Shown here piece by piece: positions 6,297 to 7,867 of a stretch of 7,867 nt of DNA. The translations under genes were made by a program, and so were the position numbers. How positions within the stretch are numbered: the stretch's first letter is position 1; each line of letters starts with the position of its first letter. Source of the stretch: Gammaproteobacteria bacterium. Its GTDB lineage: Bacteria; Pseudomonadota; Gammaproteobacteria; Steroidobacterales; Rariloculaceae. The notes beneath the pieces were generated by a model. That model saw only the letters and a program-made list of their open reading frames with translations, ran no database searches and was not told where the DNA came from. The stretch is taken from positions 1 to 7,867 of the forward strand of contig SMWC01000048.1 of assembly GCA_004357505.1 (NCBI GenBank), given 5' to 3'.

Positions 6297-7262
6297 ATGT
6301 CACAGATACTGCCGCTACGAATTCGGGTTCGCAGGGCGTTGGTCACGGTGATCGCACTGGCCACGAGCCATGTTTACGCCCAGGGCAATCGATATGAGCT
6401 CGTTGAGAACTGGGCCCAACTACCCGACGGCATGGTCTGGGGCCAGGTCATCGCAGTCGATACGGATCAGGCCGGCAATCTCATCGCCCTCCACCGCTGC
6501 TCCTCCGATACCTGCGTGGGCCAATCCGAGCCGCCATTACTGAAGTTCAACCCATCCGGTGAGCTGCTCATGAGCTGGGGCGAGGGCCTGTTGGTCTGGC
6601 CGCATGGGCTCGATATCGACGCTGACGGCAATATCTGGGTCACCGACGGCCGGCATGAGGGGGGCAAAGGCGAGGTCATCTTCAAATTCAGCCCGGACGG
6701 CGAGGTACTCATGACAATCGGCACGCCGGGTATTTCGGGGGACGGGCCGTATACGTTCGACGGCGTCTGTGACGTCGTCGTCGCTGCCAACGGCAATATC
6801 TTCGTCGCCGACGGCCATGTCAACAACCGCGTCGTGAAATATTCCGCTGCAGGCCGGTTCCTAATGGCCTGGGGCCAGGCCGGCACCGGGCCGGGCGAAT
6901 TCGACATGCCCCACAGTATCGACATCGACTCGCAGGGTCGGGTGTTCGTCGCTGACCGCGGCAACAATCGCGTCCAGATCTTCGACCAGGAAGGCCGCTA
7001 CCTCGACGAGTGGACCCAATTCGGCCGGCCCAGCGGCGTTTTCATTTCGGCCAACGACCGCCTTTTCGTCGCCGACTCGCAGTCAGTGGACGGCGTCAAT
7101 CCAGACTTCGAGATGGGTATCTACTACGGCAGCGCCGTGGACGGCAGCGTCGAAGGCTATATCGGTGACATCCTAACCGAGAGCGTGACCGAGGATGCGA
7201 ACGGCGTGTTGTTCTCGGGGCTGGTCGCAAACCGCGGGCTAATACGATACGAGCCCGAATAG
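6297..7262 (+). CDS. Secreted NHL-repeat six-bladed beta-propeller protein
   Basis: This 321-residue exported protein consists of NHL repeats, the blade type found in six-bladed propellers including the peptidyl-alpha-hydroxyglycine alpha-amidating lyase family. Repeats are visible from residue 50 (AVDTDQAGNLIALHR), 102 (PHGLDIDADGNIWVTDG), 155 (DGVCDVVVAANGNIFVADG), 204 (MPHSIDIDSQGRVFVADRGNNRVQ) and 244 (RPSGVFISANDRLFVADS), with connecting strands of the type FSPDGEVLMTIG. A Sec signal peptide ends near residue 28 (VYA before Gln). A close Cys pair, CSSDTC at 68-73, could form a disulfide in the periplasm. The start is secured by the AGGGGAAG ribosome-binding site. Lyase activity cannot be claimed from repeats alone; a binding or scaffolding propeller is equally possible. 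The next gene starts 37 bp downstream, suggesting co-transcription. Confidence 0.87.
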   Translation: MSQILPLRIRVRRALVTVIALATSHVYAQGNRYELVENWAQLPDGMVWGQVIAVDTDQAGNLIALHRCSSDTCVGQSEPPLLKFNPSGELLMSWGEGLLVWPHGLDIDADGNIWVTDGRHEGGKGEVIFKFSPDGEVLMTIGTPGISGDGPYTFDGVCDVVVAANGNIFVADGHVNNRVVKYSAAGRFLMAWGQAGTGPGEFDMPHSIDIDSQGRVFVADRGNNRVQIFDQEGRYLDEWTQFGRPSGVFISANDRLFVADSQSVDGVNPDFEMGIYYGSAVDGSVEGYIGDILTESVTEDANGVLFSGLVANRGLIRYEPE

Positions 7263-7299
7263 ACCGAGTGCAAAGGATTGCTGAGCGTTCGTCGATCAC

Positions 7300-7867
7300 G
7301 TGAGTTACCGAATCGAAAGAGTTCTGGACTGCGGCAACCACCTTGGGGAGGGTCCCGTCTGGGACGTCGAGACGGGTCTTCTGTGGTGGCTCGACGGTAC
7401 CGGCCGCCGCGTAAACAACCCGTCGATTTGGCGGCTGGAGCCGAAGAGCGGCCGAGTCGACAATTGGTCACTGGACCATGATGTCGGCGCACTCGCGGTA
7501 CGCGAGGACGGTACGCTCGTGCTCGCGCTCGACGATGGGTTCTACTTCTTTGACCCGGACACCGAACAGCTAGATCTTATCAGCCTCGTCGACGCCAACC
7601 AGCCGCGAACGCGATTAAACGACGGCAAAGTCGATCGCCGCGGGCGGTTTTTCGCCGGCGGCATGGACGACAAGGAAGAGCTCGCCATCTGCGGACTCTG
7701 GCGCTTGGACGCGGACCTGTCCGTAGCGAAAGTCGATGCGGGCATCATCTGTTCGAACGGTCCCTGTTGGAGCCCGGACGACAAAACGTTTTACATCGCC
7801 GACACGTTCGTCGATGAGTTTTGGGCTTACGACTACGACCTGGAGACGGGCGGCGTATCGGGGAAGC
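7300..7867 (+). CDS. SMP-30/gluconolactonase-family protein, 3' truncated by window end
   Basis: The first 189 codons of an SMP-30/gluconolactonase/LRE-like six-bladed propeller run to the window end. Family landmarks are GEGPVW at 16-21 with the metal-ligand Glu (Glu18 in human SMP30), RLNDGKVDRRGRFFAGGM near 106-123 with the substrate-side Asn-Asp, and SNGPCWSPDDKTFYIADT near 151-168 with the second metal-ligand Asn. The third ligand, an Asp, is expected beyond the end. Members hydrolyse sugar lactones or related esters with a divalent metal. No signal peptide is seen, so it is probably cytoplasmic. The start is inferred: the only usable codon after the in-frame TGA at 7282 and before the family homology is the GTG at 7300. 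No good Shine-Dalgarno sequence precedes it, so it may depend on translation of the NHL gene, which ends 37 bp upstream. Confidence 0.88.
   Translation, partial: MSYRIERVLDCGNHLGEGPVWDVETGLLWWLDGTGRRVNNPSIWRLEPKSGRVDNWSLDHDVGALAVREDGTLVLALDDGFYFFDPDTEQLDLISLVDANQPRTRLNDGKVDRRGRFFAGGMDDKEELAICGLWRLDADLSVAKVDAGIICSNGPCWSPDDKTFYIADTFVDEFWAYDYDLETGGVSGK

Overview
The window looks like chromosomal DNA of a Gram-negative, probably proteobacterial, organism. It is GC-rich by eye, coding is dense, and five of the eight readable proteins carry Sec or Tat signal peptides. The taxon is an inference; no rRNA, tRNA or other marker gene is present. No insertion sequence, CRISPR array or integrase was seen.

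Layout: two gene sets diverge from a 175-bp intergenic region (4651-4825). Leftward on the minus strand come a secreted LVIVD-repeat beta-propeller, a Tat-exported Rid-family protein whose start lies 2 nt after the propeller stop, a second, cytoplasmic Rid paralogue, a ketopantoate reductase-family (ApbA/PanE) oxidoreductase, the wreck of a mandelate racemase/enolase-superfamily gene, and a secreted metallo-beta-lactamase-fold hydrolase with two EF-hand loops inserted in its catalytic domain. Rightward on the plus strand come a secreted metal-dependent amidohydrolase, a secreted NHL-repeat beta-propeller, and a 3'-truncated SMP-30/gluconolactonase-family gene that starts with GTG and runs off the window end.

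How it may work together (inference): the families are hydrolases, a lactonase-like propeller, imine/enamine-type Rid proteins and a reductase. That fits a small-molecule catabolic or detoxification locus acting largely in the periplasm. No substrate can be read from the sequence. The degraded racemase gene shows that the pathway has lost at least one step here, or has been rewired.

The points most worth a second look are: the mandelate-racemase-family remnant, in which N-terminal, central and C-terminal pieces are fused by two deletions; the tandem Rid paralogues, which both lack the canonical substrate-binding arginine and one of which is Tat-exported; the EF-hand insertion in the MBL-fold enzyme; and a perfect 8-bp inverted repeat just upstream of the amidohydrolase start.
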